Shown here in pieces: positions 8,346 to 17,504 of a stretch of 64,000 nt of DNA (within the stretch, counting starts at the first letter, position 1; each line of letters starts with the position of its first letter). The translations under genes were made by a program, and so were the position numbers. This DNA comes from Maribellus sediminis. GTDB lineage: Bacteria; Bacteroidota; Bacteroidia; Bacteroidales; Prolixibacteraceae. The notes below the pieces were generated by a model. That model saw only the letters and a program-made list of their open reading frames with translations, was not told the origin of the DNA and did no database searches. The stretch spans positions 868,001 through 932,000 of the forward strand of contig NZ_WXUB01000002.1 in the NCBI RefSeq assembly GCF_011799805.1, given 5' to 3'.

Positions 8346-9887
8346 TTGAAATTAGCACATAACATATTCATTCTTGTTTTAATCGGAATCACCCTTCACT
8401 CTAAAGGACAAGACTTCCGATACAGTGAAAAAGTCTTCACACAGGTTGACACGCTTAAAAACGTTGAATATGCGCAGGCCGAATGGCTGAATAACCCGAT
8501 CGGTCTGTTAGCCGACTACAATATTCACGATGGCGAACAAAACACTGAACTCAGGCCACTTCTAATGGATATTTTCATGCCGGCAAACGATACGCTTTCC
8601 AAACGACCGGCCATTATCTTTTCGCACAGCGGGGCATTTTTAAAGGGATCGAGGCTCGCCGACGATATGCAGGCATTTTGCGATTCGTTTGCCCGGCGGG
8701 GTTATGTTACTGCAACCGTTGATTACCGCATTGGAATGGGAGCAAGTGTTTCTCGCATTCTTGGAGTAATTGTCGGCTTGAGTGTAGATGAAGAAAATGC
8801 AAAGAGGGCTGCTTACCGTGCCACTCAGGATGGAAGGGCAGCCATTCGTTACCTGAAACAAAATGCCGGTTTGTATGGCATCGATTCTACGAAGGTGTTT
8901 TTAGTTGGAAGCAGTGCCGGGGCCATTCAGGATCTGTCGGTTTTATACCTCGATAAAGCATCGGAAATTCCTGAAGAAACAAAAAACGAACCGGCACTTG
9001 GAGCTTTGGATGAAATCGGGCCGGCCGGGCCTGACGCCTTACCCGATGCCGTTGTCTCGATGTGGGGAGCAAGCTGGAATACTTCAATAATCGAAAACCA
9101 ACAAATTCCGCTGCTGTTGATGCACGGCGAAAACGATAACATCGTTCCATTCAAAAAAGGCATCCCGCTTGAAGGCAGTGTTCCCGATAATTCCTTTGTT
9201 CATTTTAATATGCCTGAAACCTACGGTAGCTACTGCATCGACACGGCACTTACCAGGCGCGGTATTCCTCACGAGACCTATTTTGTAAAGGAAAAAGGCC
9301 ACGAGTTTTATGGCGTTGATACCGGAATGTTTCCACCAGATGGCCCAAATGAATATTGGGACACGGTGCATCAAAAGATTTCGGAATTTTTGTTGGAACA
9401 GTTTAAACCAGTTGCCGGTTTCGACTTCGAATTGAACGAAAATACTCTTACAACAGTTAATTCCTCCTCCGACGATTGTCTTGTTTCATGGGACTTTGGA
9501 GACGGAAGCATGTCCAGCAGCTGGGAACCTGAGCACACTTATTCACAAACAGGAACCTACAAACTGAGCCTTAAAGTTTGTAACGAAAATCTGGCTTGTG
9601 ACACAATTTCCAAAACCATAAAAGTTGATGTAATCTCCGACGCTAATTCGTATCGTTCAGAAGAAATCGAGGTTTACCCAAATCCTGTGTCCGATCGCTT
9701 AACAATTTCAGGATTTACTTTGCCTTTTGATCTTCGCCTTTTTGACCTGACAGGCGGAATTCAACTACAGCTTGAACAAGTTTCCGGTAAACAAATTGAT
9801 CTGAGCGCTTTGCGTCCGGGGATCTATATTCTGGAATTGAAATCAGGGCAGACAAGCCTGGTAAAGAAGATCAGCAAAATCAATTAG
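8346..9887 (+). CDS. Secreted alpha/beta-hydrolase (esterase) with PKD domain and T9SS sorting tail
   Basis: 513 aa. Residues 1-22 are a signal peptide. The alpha/beta-hydrolase domain (about 30-350) has the oxyanion-type HSGAF, nucleophile elbow GSSAG (Ser190), LMHGENDNIVPF supplying the acid and KGHEFYG the histidine, resembling carboxylesterases/BD-FAE enzymes. A PKD-like domain (about 355-430, VSWDFGDGSMSSSWEPEHTYS) follows. The last 75 residues, starting EVYPNPVSDRLTIS, form a type A Por-secretion tail, so the protein should cross the outer membrane by T9SS. The start is a TTG; no in-frame ATG preserves the signal peptide. It follows ilvA by 18 nt, probably by read-through rather than shared function. 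Substrate unknown. Confidence 0.88.
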   Translation: MKLAHNIFILVLIGITLHSKGQDFRYSEKVFTQVDTLKNVEYAQAEWLNNPIGLLADYNIHDGEQNTELRPLLMDIFMPANDTLSKRPAIIFSHSGAFLKGSRLADDMQAFCDSFARRGYVTATVDYRIGMGASVSRILGVIVGLSVDEENAKRAAYRATQDGRAAIRYLKQNAGLYGIDSTKVFLVGSSAGAIQDLSVLYLDKASEIPEETKNEPALGALDEIGPAGPDALPDAVVSMWGASWNTSIIENQQIPLLLMHGENDNIVPFKKGIPLEGSVPDNSFVHFNMPETYGSYCIDTALTRRGIPHETYFVKEKGHEFYGVDTGMFPPDGPNEYWDTVHQKISEFLLEQFKPVAGFDFELNENTLTTVNSSSDDCLVSWDFGDGSMSSSWEPEHTYSQTGTYKLSLKVCNENLACDTISKTIKVDVISDANSYRSEEIEVYPNPVSDRLTISGFTLPFDLRLFDLTGGIQLQLEQVSGKQIDLSALRPGIYILELKSGQTSLVKKISKIN

Positions 9888-9934
9888 CAAAAATTTTTAT
9901 CCCTTCCCTATTGCAAATCTATTATTTTATCATT

Positions 9935-9953
9935 TACTTTGTTTTTCAAAGTA
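9935..9953. promoter_or_regulatory. Inverted-repeat operator upstream of the membrane protein/wHTH genes
   Basis: TACTTTG (9935-9941), five-base spacer, CAAAGTA (9947-9953). The same half-sites with the same 5-base spacing occur upstream of creD at 10965-10983. The left half overlaps a possible -7 box (TTACTTTG), so binding would block initiation. The regulator encoded at 10653 is the obvious candidate ligand; this is inference. Confidence 0.55.
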
Positions 9954-10006
9954 CTTTTAGATAGAATAAGTCTAGTATGGGACGAGTTACATCGAATTCA
10001 ACTAAA

Positions 10007-10648
10007 ATGAACAATAATATTGAGATGAAGAATTCAGAAACATATTTATCAGAGCTCAAAGAGATCCGGAAAATGATGGAAGAATCCAGTCGCTTTCTTT
10101 CGCTGAGCGGATTGTCGGGTGTACTGGTTGGTATAATCGCACTGGTTGGTGCATACATCATCGGTCAATTCGTTTACGCTGATCCTGCTGCTCAGGCCGT
10201 TATAGTTACGCACGGATCTTTTACTACTGCAATCATTATTGCTGTAGTTGTTTTAGTGCTGTCACTTCTTACTGTAATACTTCTAACCTACCGTCGCGCA
10301 AAAAAAGCCGGAAAGAAAATATGGAACCGCGGTTCAAAACTTATGTTGCTGAACCTGGCAATACCTTTGGTAACAGGCGGGCTATTAATAATTATTTTCA
10401 TTAGGAATGACATTGTTGAAATCATTGCGCCCGGATGCCTTATATTTTATGGTTTGGCGCTCATCAACGCCGCAAAATTTACCCGTCAGGAAATTTTCTG
10501 GCTCGGAATATTTGAGGTTTCATTGGGATTGTTGGCCGCTTTATTCTCTTCGCTTGGATTGATATTCTGGGCAATCGGTTTTGGAGTACTGCATATTATT
10601 TACGGAATAGTAATGTATTTCAGGTACGAATACAACACAAAAGAATAG
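10007..10648 (+). CDS. Integral membrane protein of the wHTH-CreD locus
   Basis: About 213 aa. A soluble N-terminal segment of 30 residues (ETYLSELKEIRKMMEESSRFLSLSG) precedes six predicted membrane helices, among them GVLVGIIALVGAYIIGQFVY and FTTAIIIAVVVLVLSLLTVI. Three in-frame ATGs are possible (9977, 10007, 10025); I chose 10007 because homologous segments normally begin close to the ETYLSEL part. The gene ends 4 nt before the winged-helix gene, so they are translated together. No enzymatic motif seen. It may sense or transmit an envelope signal to the regulator, by analogy with membrane-protein/regulator pairs; that is unproven. Confidence 0.8.
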   Translation: MNNNIEMKNSETYLSELKEIRKMMEESSRFLSLSGLSGVLVGIIALVGAYIIGQFVYADPAAQAVIVTHGSFTTAIIIAVVVLVLSLLTVILLTYRRAKKAGKKIWNRGSKLMLLNLAIPLVTGGLLIIIFIRNDIVEIIAPGCLIFYGLALINAAKFTRQEIFWLGIFEVSLGLLAALFSSLGLIFWAIGFGVLHIIYGIVMYFRYEYNTKE

Positions 10649-10652
10649 TACA

Positions 10653-10949
10653 GTGAAAAGCAGTTTTCAAAATCTAAATAAAGCTTTCGAGAACAAAATC
10701 CGCTTGGGGATCATGTCGGTACTGTCGGTGAATTCGCGGGCATCCTTTAACGATTTAAAGGAGATGCTTGAATTGACCGACGGCAATCTCGCGAGCCACC
10801 TCAAATCACTTGAAAGTTCGGGATACATCAAAGTGATTAAAAGCTTCGTAGACCGAAAACCCAATACTAAATATGAAATTACTGATTCGGGTGCGGCTGC
10901 TTTCGAGAGTCATATTAAGGCACTTGAAGAAATATTAAAACAGATTTAA
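10653..10949 (+). CDS. Winged-helix DNA-binding regulator (MarR/ArsR-like)
   Basis: 98 aa, a single winged-helix domain with no effector domain. The core SVNSRASFNDLKEMLELTDGNLASHLKSLESSGYIKVIKSFVDRKPNTKYEITDSGAAAF contains the recognition helix (DGNLASHLKSLE) and the wing (RKPNTKYEIT), as in the transcriptional-regulator family found next to CreD in Bacteroidota. The apparent start is GTG at 10653. Paired inverted repeats ACTTTG-N5-CAAAGT flank this gene on both sides, before its operon and before creD, so autoregulation and control of creD are likely. Confidence 0.88.
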   Translation: MKSSFQNLNKAFENKIRLGIMSVLSVNSRASFNDLKEMLELTDGNLASHLKSLESSGYIKVIKSFVDRKPNTKYEITDSGAAAFESHIKALEEILKQI

Positions 10950-10964
10950 ATTTTTTTAATCATT

Positions 10965-10983
10965 CACTTTGAAATTCAAAGTA
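10965..10983. promoter_or_regulatory. Inverted-repeat operator upstream of creD
   Basis: ACTTTGAA-A-TTCAAAGT (10966-10982) is a perfect palindrome around one central base. It shares half-sites and spacing with 9935-9953. It lies 24 nt before the creD ATG, where it would overlap the promoter or transcription start. Confidence 0.55.
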
Positions 10984-11006
10984 AAAACTCAAAAAACAAA
11001 TAACAT

Positions 11007-12329
11007 ATGGAACCAAAAGAAATGATTCGCGACGCACAAAAGTCGATCAACTGGCAAATCACCTTTAAAGTATTTATTATTGGCCTGATTGCCATCGTCC
11101 TGCTCATCCCCAAATTCATGATTATTGAATTGATTAGCGAGCGACAACAAACCGCCGAGATCACCAACCACGAAGTAATGCAAACCTGGTCACTGGCACA
11201 AACCGTTCGCGGTCCGGTACTCGTAGTTCCCTACATTAAACGAAGTTTCGACAGCGAAGGTAAAATACTGAATGAAGACATCATGTCGACCTACATTTTG
11301 CCAAAAACACTGAATATTAAAGGGGAAATCGCACCCGAAAAACGTAAACGCAGTATCTATGAAACAGTAGTCTACGAGTCAGGTATCAATGTGGCAGGCC
11401 AGTTTGAAAACCCCGATTTTAGCAGCTTAAAAATCGAATCTAAAGATATTTTGTGGGAAAAGGCAAGAGTATTGGTAGCCATCAGCGATTTGCGTGGTAT
11501 TAACGATAAGATCACCCTAAAATGGAACGATTCCACCTACGCATTTATACCTGGCATGGACGATCACCAGGTTGGAAGCAACGGTATTTCTCTGCCACTT
11601 TCTAATTTATCGGCCCAGAGTTTTCCGGCTGATTTTAGTTTTAAGCTGCAATTAAAAGGATCGGAATCGCTCAACTTTGCTCCGCTTGGTGAAACCACTG
11701 AAGTTATGCTGCAATCGTCGTGGAACGACCCGGGATTTACCGGCAGCTTTTTACCGACTGATCACAGCATCAGCAACGATGGTTTTACTGCCAACTGGAA
11801 AGTGCTGAACTTTAACCGCAATTTTCCGCAAATGTGGAAAAACGCAGAGTATCGGATGACCGACGCTGATTTTGGTGTGCGTCTGGTTGAAGTGGCCGAC
11901 CACTATCAAAAGAGTTCGCGTGCTGCAAAATACGGTATCCTCATCATCCTGTTTGTGTTTCTGGCCTTCTTCCTGAACGAGATCATCACCAAAAAACGGG
12001 TACATCCGTTTCAGTACATCCTGGTTGGTTTTTCCGTGCTAATCTTTTACCTTTTGTTACTTTCCATTTCAGAACAAATCGGATTCAACCTGGCCTACCT
12101 GATTTCAGCAGTCGCTGTGCTGCTCATGGTCTTGTTGTATTCGCGTTCGTTCCTGAAAACGTGGGGAAACGCGCTCATTCAAACAATGATTCTGACCTTT
12201 TCCTTCGGATTCATATTTGTGTTGATGCAGCTGGAAACGCTGGCACTTCTGGTAGGAAGTATCGGTTTGTTTGTGGTACTTGCACTGACGATGTTCTTTA
12301 CCCGGAAAATTAACTGGTACGGCGAGTGA
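11007..12329 (+). CDS. creD: CreD family inner-membrane protein
   Basis: 440 aa CreD (inner membrane protein of the E. coli CreBC regulon; linked to envelope integrity and colicin E2 tolerance). One N-terminal helix (about 21-43), a long periplasmic domain (about 44-305, with SLAQTVRGPVLVVPY and the conserved end NFNRNFPQMW), then five C-terminal helices beginning AAKYGILIILFVFLAFFLNEI. ATG at 11007. In this lineage creD sits with a winged-helix regulator and a membrane protein instead of a CreBC two-component system. The operator just upstream suggests it is a regulated single-gene unit. Molecular function unknown. Confidence 0.9.
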   Translation: MEPKEMIRDAQKSINWQITFKVFIIGLIAIVLLIPKFMIIELISERQQTAEITNHEVMQTWSLAQTVRGPVLVVPYIKRSFDSEGKILNEDIMSTYILPKTLNIKGEIAPEKRKRSIYETVVYESGINVAGQFENPDFSSLKIESKDILWEKARVLVAISDLRGINDKITLKWNDSTYAFIPGMDDHQVGSNGISLPLSNLSAQSFPADFSFKLQLKGSESLNFAPLGETTEVMLQSSWNDPGFTGSFLPTDHSISNDGFTANWKVLNFNRNFPQMWKNAEYRMTDADFGVRLVEVADHYQKSSRAAKYGILIILFVFLAFFLNEIITKKRVHPFQYILVGFSVLIFYLLLLSISEQIGFNLAYLISAVAVLLMVLLYSRSFLKTWGNALIQTMILTFSFGFIFVLMQLETLALLVGSIGLFVVLALTMFFTRKINWYGE

Positions 12330-12333
12330 GTTC

Positions 12334-12480
12334 AGAGTTTAGAGTTCAGAGTTCAGAGCCCGCCTGAACGATTTCATTCGGGCAGGTTCAGAGTTTAAAG
12401 TTTTGGATTTAGATAAAAAGGATCCAATCCCTTGGAGGAATCGGATCCTTCTCACTTCTGACTTCCAGCTTCCAACTTTT
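12334..12480. repeat. Degenerate GTTCAGAG-word repeat region with bidirectional terminator
   Basis: Just after creD the sequence repeats variants of GAGTTCAGAGTTTAGAGTTCAGAG. A hairpin follows in which CTGAAC (12363-12368) can pair with GTTCAG downstream, and near 12455 comes a pyrimidine-rich string (CTTCTGACTTCCAGCTTCC). Similar words recur at 38761, 40969, 50405, 56300 and 56476. No coding potential. Confidence 0.6.
12418..12450. terminator. Bidirectional terminator between creD and TonB receptor
   Basis: AAGGATCC (12418-12425) and GGATCCTT (12443-12450) form the base of a hairpin between two convergent genes. A-rich sequence lies on the left and pyrimidine-rich sequence on the right, so it could act on either transcript. 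Confidence 0.6.
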
Positions 12481-12481
12481 T

Positions 12482-14941
12482 CTAAAACTCTTTCTCACCA
12501 AATTCGGTCGACGGAAGTTTGGCTTTTCCGTTCTTCCAGTTGAAATTATAACTGAGGTTCAACATCACAAAATCAGTTTCGTAAATGTAGTTGGTGGTGG
12601 TATAAAAGTCATCGCCCCAGGTAGTAATGCGCTGACGGTGCGATTCTTTCATTCCCAAATCAATATTCTGCCACTGAATGGTTGCGGTAAGGCGTTTATC
12701 CAGGAAAGTCTTTTTAAGCGAAAGATTCGGGATCAGGTAACGCGAATCTTCTCCCTGCGGAGTTGGTCGTTTCGACAGGAAATTCACATTTCCGTTCAAA
12801 CTTAGAGTGGACGAAAAATGAACAGTTGAATTGAAGTTGATGGAATAAACCCATCTCGAATTGTCAACATTCAAAACCGGTTCATCGAGAATCTTTAAAT
12901 CGCCAGTAAACGACTGGTTATTCAGGTTTCCTCCAAAATACAGATCCCACCATTTTGTCGGATGCAAATCGGCACCCAACTCAATGCCATAAGCCTGTCC
13001 ACGTTCAACATTGGTGTAAACACGGTAGAGTATTGAGTCGTTGAAAACACTGTTTACACGCTGCACCGGATCTTTAGCAAGACGAAAATAAGCTGTGAAA
13101 AACAGTGAACCACCATCTTCAAAGGTCTTAACAAGACCCAACTCACCCAGACTGATCAGTTCGGGTTTTAAGTCGGGATCTCCCATTTCGAGTGTTTCCG
13201 AATGTTCCCGCTCGGGAATTGGATTCAGCTGGTTGTTATTCGAACGCTGAATTCTACGGCTAAATCCGGCTTTAAATTTTAAATCGGGACGAAGCGAATA
13301 CTGAGCATTTGCGGTTGGAAACAAATTCGACAGCTCCTGAATGTGCTCTTCAGATTCGTAGGATAATTTTACCGAACGCCGCGAATATTCGTAGCGCAAA
13401 CCAACAATGTATTCCCATTTTTCCTGCGAAACTGAATACTGGCTGTACGCCGAGTTGATAGTATTTTCCGACAAAGCCGATCCGCTAAACCGCTGGTCGT
13501 AATTCGGATCCATCGGTTCAACACTATAATCGAAAATACCATCCTGCGAATCTTTTCGGTACTGATAACCGCTCTCCAGTTTGCCCTTGCCAATATTCAC
13601 CGCGTAATCGATTTTTGCACGATAGCCTTCAACCGGTTTCTGATAAGGATTTTGCACGTACTGAATAATTTCGCCGCCCGGTTCAGTTAAATTCCTGTTA
13701 TGAGTTGTTCCGTATAAATCGTCGTATTCGTATAAGAACGACAGGGCCAGCGACGACTCGTTTTCAAAAACGTGCGTAAAATCGATATCTCCAAGCGTAA
13801 AAGTTCCCTGCTTAATTTGTTTGTTGGCATTGTAATATGGCGAGTCCGAAATTTTTTCGTTGGTATCGAGTGTCCACTTCGAATTGGAATAAAACAGGTT
13901 GGCATCGCGTTCCTGGTATTTCTTTCCGGTATAAATATTTGCAGAAAGCGTATTCGATTTATTCATTTTATACTGAATAGCTGCACGCAAGGCATAATCG
14001 TAACGGTTAAAACTGCGCTCCCCTTCCGACGGCATTTTGCTCAGTGTATTGTTCTCGTAGTTTTTTATCTCGACATTACCTTCTCGGTAACCGGCCAAGT
14101 CATTCCGGTTATAATTTCCGCCAAGCGTTATGTCCCACTTTTCTTTCTGATAAGTGAGCGTCATGTCTCCGCCATAGCGTTTTGCCACGCGGTCGTTGCC
14201 AAAATCGGTAAAACCGGGTAAACCATATTTCGCGTTAACAACCACACCGGTGCCTAATGAACTGGCATTTTTAGTCGTGATATTGATAATTCCGGCCGTA
14301 CCATCGGGATCGTATTTTGCTGAAGGTGTTGTAATCAGTTCCACATTTTTAACTGCATTGGCCGGAATCCGGCTCAAAACAGAAGAGGGATCAGAAAGCA
14401 CAGGTTTTCCGTCGAGCAACAACAAAAAGCCGCCGGTCCCGCGGACCAGTATCTCCCCTTCTGCATTCACGGCAACTGATGGCATGTTTCGAAGTACGTC
14501 GACCGCACTACCGCCTTTCGCCGACTCAAACTGTGCCGCATCAAAGGTCTGTTTATCCACCTTGTTCATAGCATTTATGCGATTACCGGTAACATTCACC
14601 TCATCAACCAGTTGCTGTGCAGGATTCAATTTAACGGTACCAATTTCAAATTTCTGTCCGGCTGCCAACTGAATCCCTTCCTCCGACTTTGTTTCATACC
14701 CCAGAAACTGAACCTGTATGTAATAATTACCGGCTTCGAGGTTTTTCAACTCAAAACTTCCGGAAGTTCCTGTAATTGCACCTGTTACTAAACTTGAATC
14801 GTTAGTCCGATAAACTGAAACACTGGCATACTCAAGTGTTTCATCCGACAAGGCATCGGTTACCCGACCGATGATTCTGCTATTTTGCGCCTGGGAAATA
14901 AATGTGAGGAGAGAAAAAACAAGAAAAGTAAAATACTTCAT
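12482..14941 (-). CDS. TonB-dependent outer-membrane receptor (OMP_b-brl_3 type)
   Basis: 819 aa. Signal peptide 1-18 (LVFSLLTFISQAQ). A carboxypeptidase-regulatory-like domain at about 22-100 (IIGRVTDALSDETLEYASV) is followed by a plug domain (about 125-220, FDAAQFESAKGGSAVDVLRNMPSV and RIPANAVKNVELITTPSAKYD) and a 22-strand-type barrel to the C-terminal Phe. This is the Bacteroidota group with an OMP_b-brl_3 barrel; it is not a SusC and has no SusD partner. Such receptors import peptides, metals or unknown ligands. Convergent with creD and divergent from the sulfatase, with 174 nt between the two starts. Ligand not predictable. Confidence 0.92.
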   Translation of the reverse strand: MKYFTFLVFSLLTFISQAQNSRIIGRVTDALSDETLEYASVSVYRTNDSSLVTGAITGTSGSFELKNLEAGNYYIQVQFLGYETKSEEGIQLAAGQKFEIGTVKLNPAQQLVDEVNVTGNRINAMNKVDKQTFDAAQFESAKGGSAVDVLRNMPSVAVNAEGEILVRGTGGFLLLLDGKPVLSDPSSVLSRIPANAVKNVELITTPSAKYDPDGTAGIINITTKNASSLGTGVVVNAKYGLPGFTDFGNDRVAKRYGGDMTLTYQKEKWDITLGGNYNRNDLAGYREGNVEIKNYENNTLSKMPSEGERSFNRYDYALRAAIQYKMNKSNTLSANIYTGKKYQERDANLFYSNSKWTLDTNEKISDSPYYNANKQIKQGTFTLGDIDFTHVFENESSLALSFLYEYDDLYGTTHNRNLTEPGGEIIQYVQNPYQKPVEGYRAKIDYAVNIGKGKLESGYQYRKDSQDGIFDYSVEPMDPNYDQRFSGSALSENTINSAYSQYSVSQEKWEYIVGLRYEYSRRSVKLSYESEEHIQELSNLFPTANAQYSLRPDLKFKAGFSRRIQRSNNNQLNPIPEREHSETLEMGDPDLKPELISLGELGLVKTFEDGGSLFFTAYFRLAKDPVQRVNSVFNDSILYRVYTNVERGQAYGIELGADLHPTKWWDLYFGGNLNNQSFTGDLKILDEPVLNVDNSRWVYSINFNSTVHFSSTLSLNGNVNFLSKRPTPQGEDSRYLIPNLSLKKTFLDKRLTATIQWQNIDLGMKESHRQRITTWGDDFYTTTNYIYETDFVMLNLSYNFNWKNGKAKLPSTEFGEKEF

Positions 14942-15115
14942 TTCAATTTTTTAATTTCGTTTCAAATAGCCTTCCTGTAACTATATTTCAGGAAGGAATA
15001 CAGTGTAAAAGCAAGATTAACGGCTTGAAAATTTAATGAAAAAGGAACGCGAATATAAAATTAATGTTCATTGCTGCCGCACCATTTCAAGTCTGTTTTT
15101 CGCAAAATCTTAAAT

Positions 15116-16696
15116 ATGAAGCAAGTCTGGATTTACCTTTTTATAATCGTCGTGGTGATGATTGCTGCTGTCACTTTGTACCTTAATATTATCCCGGTAA
15201 CAGAGTCATCTTTTAAACAACCGAATATCGTACTCATACTAGGCGACGATATTGGATACTCCGATATTAGTCCGTTTGGTTCCGAAATAAAAACGCCCAA
15301 TCTTGAAAAACTGGCCGATGGCGGAATCATATTTTCCAATTTTTACAACATGCCGAAATGCGAACCATCGCGTTCAACGCTGTTCACAGGTTTATACGAA
15401 GGTGGAAAAAACGCGGTAAATGTTGCGCAAATACTGAAAAATGAAGGTTATTATGTTATTCATTCGGGGAAAGAACACTGGATGAAATGGGCTCCTGATC
15501 ATGTATTTGCCAAAAACATTTTCGACCAGTCGCTTACTTTCCAGGCTATGAACGAATTCTTCGAACCTCCTTCAGGTAAGTGGTCGAATCCGTTCATTCT
15601 AAATGGCGATACGGTAGGAGTCGATAAAATATACCACGAGAAAGAGCCCTTTTTTAAAACCGATGCGCTCACCGACAATGCACTCAAGTGGTTGGAAAAA
15701 CCGGTGAATGAAGGACAACCTTTTTTCCTGTTTCTTGGTTATGGCGCGGCCCATTACCCTTTACAGGCAAGACCTGAAGATATTGCCAAATATCGTGGAT
15801 CCTATTTGAAAGGCTGGGACCAAATACGGGAAGAAAGAATGAAGCGCCTGCTGGCCAAAGGTTTGCTTCCGGAAAATACACAATTGAGTCCGCCCAGTTC
15901 CAATATCAATAAATTCAGAGGTCATCCGAAGGGAGATGAAGAAATTCGCAGCAAGATTCCGGTCTACACGCCATGGAGCAGTTTAAGTGATACTGAAAAA
16001 GATGAGCTGGACCTGGAAATGTCGGTTTATGCTGCCATGGTCGACCGCATGGATCAAAACATTGGTCGTGTGCTCAATTACCTCGACAAAAAAGGAATAG
16101 CAGACAACACCATCGTGATTTACCTTTCCGACAACGGCTCGTGCCCTTATGACAATAACCGGGATTTTGAACATCCACCGGGAGTAGCTGATGGTTTTCG
16201 AACACTTAGTGCTGCTTGGGCAAATGCCGGAAATACCCCTTTCAGGTATTTTAAACAATACGGACACGAAGGTGGAGCACATACACATTTCATTGTTCGC
16301 TGGCCTGACGAAATCAAAGCCGGTCAGTTAACGCATCAGCAGGGACACATCGTTGATATTGTCCCCACCTTGCTGGAGGCGCTCCGTATAAAATACCCTG
16401 AACAAATTGATGGATTTGAACCACAGGATTTACAGGGACATTCGCTTTTCCCTATATTAAAAGGAAAGACCATACCGGAATCAGATTTTTACCTGTCGGG
16501 TTGGACCGAACGATTCCGAATGTTCAGGGAACACGAATGGAAAATAGTAAAGCTAAACGACGAAGCCTGGGAATTGTATAACCTTAAAAATGATCCTACG
16601 GAAATACAAAATCTGGCTAATGATAAGCCTGAAATCGTAAGCAAACTGAAAAAGCACTACGAAGAAGTAAAAAACAAGTTGCAACCTAATGAATAG
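15116..16696 (+). CDS. Sulfatase (S1 family, formylglycine-dependent)
   Basis: 526 aa from the ATG at 15116; an upstream in-frame TTG is rejected because MKQVWIYLFIIVVVMIAAV is a natural N-terminal membrane/signal segment. Metal-site motif LILGDDIGYSDISPFG comes near residue 38. CEPSRSTLFTG contains the C-x-P-S-R site, with Cys82 to be oxidised to formylglycine. Later motifs are GKEHWMKW, AHYPLQ and SDNGSCPYDNN. It hydrolyses a sulfate ester in the periplasm or outside; the subfamily resembles arylsulfatase A/S1_4-like enzymes. A maturase (anSME or FGE) is needed and is not in the window. Divergent from the TonB receptor. Substrate unknown, possibly marine polysaccharide. Confidence 0.93.
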   Translation: MKQVWIYLFIIVVVMIAAVTLYLNIIPVTESSFKQPNIVLILGDDIGYSDISPFGSEIKTPNLEKLADGGIIFSNFYNMPKCEPSRSTLFTGLYEGGKNAVNVAQILKNEGYYVIHSGKEHWMKWAPDHVFAKNIFDQSLTFQAMNEFFEPPSGKWSNPFILNGDTVGVDKIYHEKEPFFKTDALTDNALKWLEKPVNEGQPFFLFLGYGAAHYPLQARPEDIAKYRGSYLKGWDQIREERMKRLLAKGLLPENTQLSPPSSNINKFRGHPKGDEEIRSKIPVYTPWSSLSDTEKDELDLEMSVYAAMVDRMDQNIGRVLNYLDKKGIADNTIVIYLSDNGSCPYDNNRDFEHPPGVADGFRTLSAAWANAGNTPFRYFKQYGHEGGAHTHFIVRWPDEIKAGQLTHQQGHIVDIVPTLLEALRIKYPEQIDGFEPQDLQGHSLFPILKGKTIPESDFYLSGWTERFRMFREHEWKIVKLNDEAWELYNLKNDPTEIQNLANDKPEIVSKLKKHYEEVKNKLQPNE

Positions 16697-16778
16697 TTAG
16701 AATAAACTACAATTCATACCTATTTCGGATTTTACAGCTGGTTCGAACTTTAACAATCTCCAAAAAAACACCAAAGTG

Positions 16779-16809
16779 TTTGATAAATAACATTTTATTT
16801 CTATTTTTG
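16779..16809 (+). promoter_or_regulatory. Consensus Bacteroidota promoter of the rpsF operon
   Basis: TTTG at 16779-16782, exactly 19 nt spacer, then TATTTTTG at 16802-16809. This fits TTTG-N19-TAnnTTTG at both boxes, the best match in the window, about 45 nt before rpsF. Confidence 0.8.
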
Positions 16810-16854
16810 CGCGTCCAAAAACTGGATAAAAAGATTTAATAATTTAAAAATTAG

Positions 16855-17217
16855 ATGTTTATGTTGAATCAGTATGAAACCGTTTTCATTTGTACTCCCG
16901 TTTTATCTGAGCCACAGGTAAAGGAAGCGGTAAAAAAATTCAGAGACATTATCACCGAACACGGAGGTGAAATGCTCCACGAAGAAGATTGGGGAATGAA
17001 AAAACTGGCTTACCCAATCCAAAAGAAATCTACTGGCTTTTATCACTTATTTGAGTTCAAAGCCGATCCTGCGTTTATTACCAAGTATGAAACTGATTTC
17101 CGTCGCGACGAGCGCGTAATTCGTTTTATGACCGTAAAACTCGACAAATATGCTGTTGCGTATAGCGAGAAGAGAAGAAAACTTCAGAAAGCAAAAACAG
17201 AAAAGAAGGAGGATTAA
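16855..17217 (+). CDS. rpsF: 30S ribosomal protein S6
   Basis: S6 of the small-subunit platform, binding 16S rRNA as a dimer with S18. 120 aa, beginning [23 protein letters not shown] and carrying the family signatures [21 protein letters not shown] and [11 protein letters not shown] lysine-rich tail extends past the core. ATG at 16855; the ATG two codons later (16861) is equally possible. First gene of rpsF-rpsR-rplI. The ribosome-binding site of rpsR lies inside its last codons, so the two are coupled. Confidence 0.97.
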   Translation: MFMLNQYETVFICTPVLSEPQVKEAVKKFRDIITEHGGEMLHEEDWGMKKLAYPIQKKSTGFYHLFEFKADPAFITKYETDFRRDERVIRFMTVKLDKYAVAYSEKRRKLQKAKTEKKED

Positions 17218-17220
17218 ACA

Positions 17221-17490
17221 ATGGCACAGAATTCAAGTGAAATCAGATACCTGACTCCACCGTCAGTAGAGATCAAAAAGAAAAAATATTGCCGTTTCAA
17301 GAAAAACGGAATCAAGTATGTAGATTACAAAGACCCTGAGTTTTTGAAAAAATTCCTGAACGAGCAAGGTAAAATTTTACCTCGTCGTATCACCGGAACT
17401 TCGTTGAAATATCAGCGTAAAGTTGGCCAGGCTATTAAACGTGCCCGCCAAATTGCTTTACTGCCATTTGTAACCGACATGTTGAAATAA
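17221..17490 (+). CDS. rpsR: 30S ribosomal protein S18
   Basis: 89 aa, basic. Core motif [40 protein letters not shown] and the C-terminal RQIALLPFV match S18. It contacts S6 on the platform. AAGGAGG at 17206-17212, within the end of rpsF, is its Shine-Dalgarno; three nt separate the two reading frames. Confidence 0.97.
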   Translation: MAQNSSEIRYLTPPSVEIKKKKYCRFKKNGIKYVDYKDPEFLKKFLNEQGKILPRRITGTSLKYQRKVGQAIKRARQIALLPFVTDMLK

Positions 17491-17504
17491 GAGGAGGACT
17501 TGAA

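Noticed and set aside
14196-14672. 158-aa open frame on the plus strand
   Set aside because: Antisense to the plug-domain region of the TonB receptor, which is clearly the coding strand.
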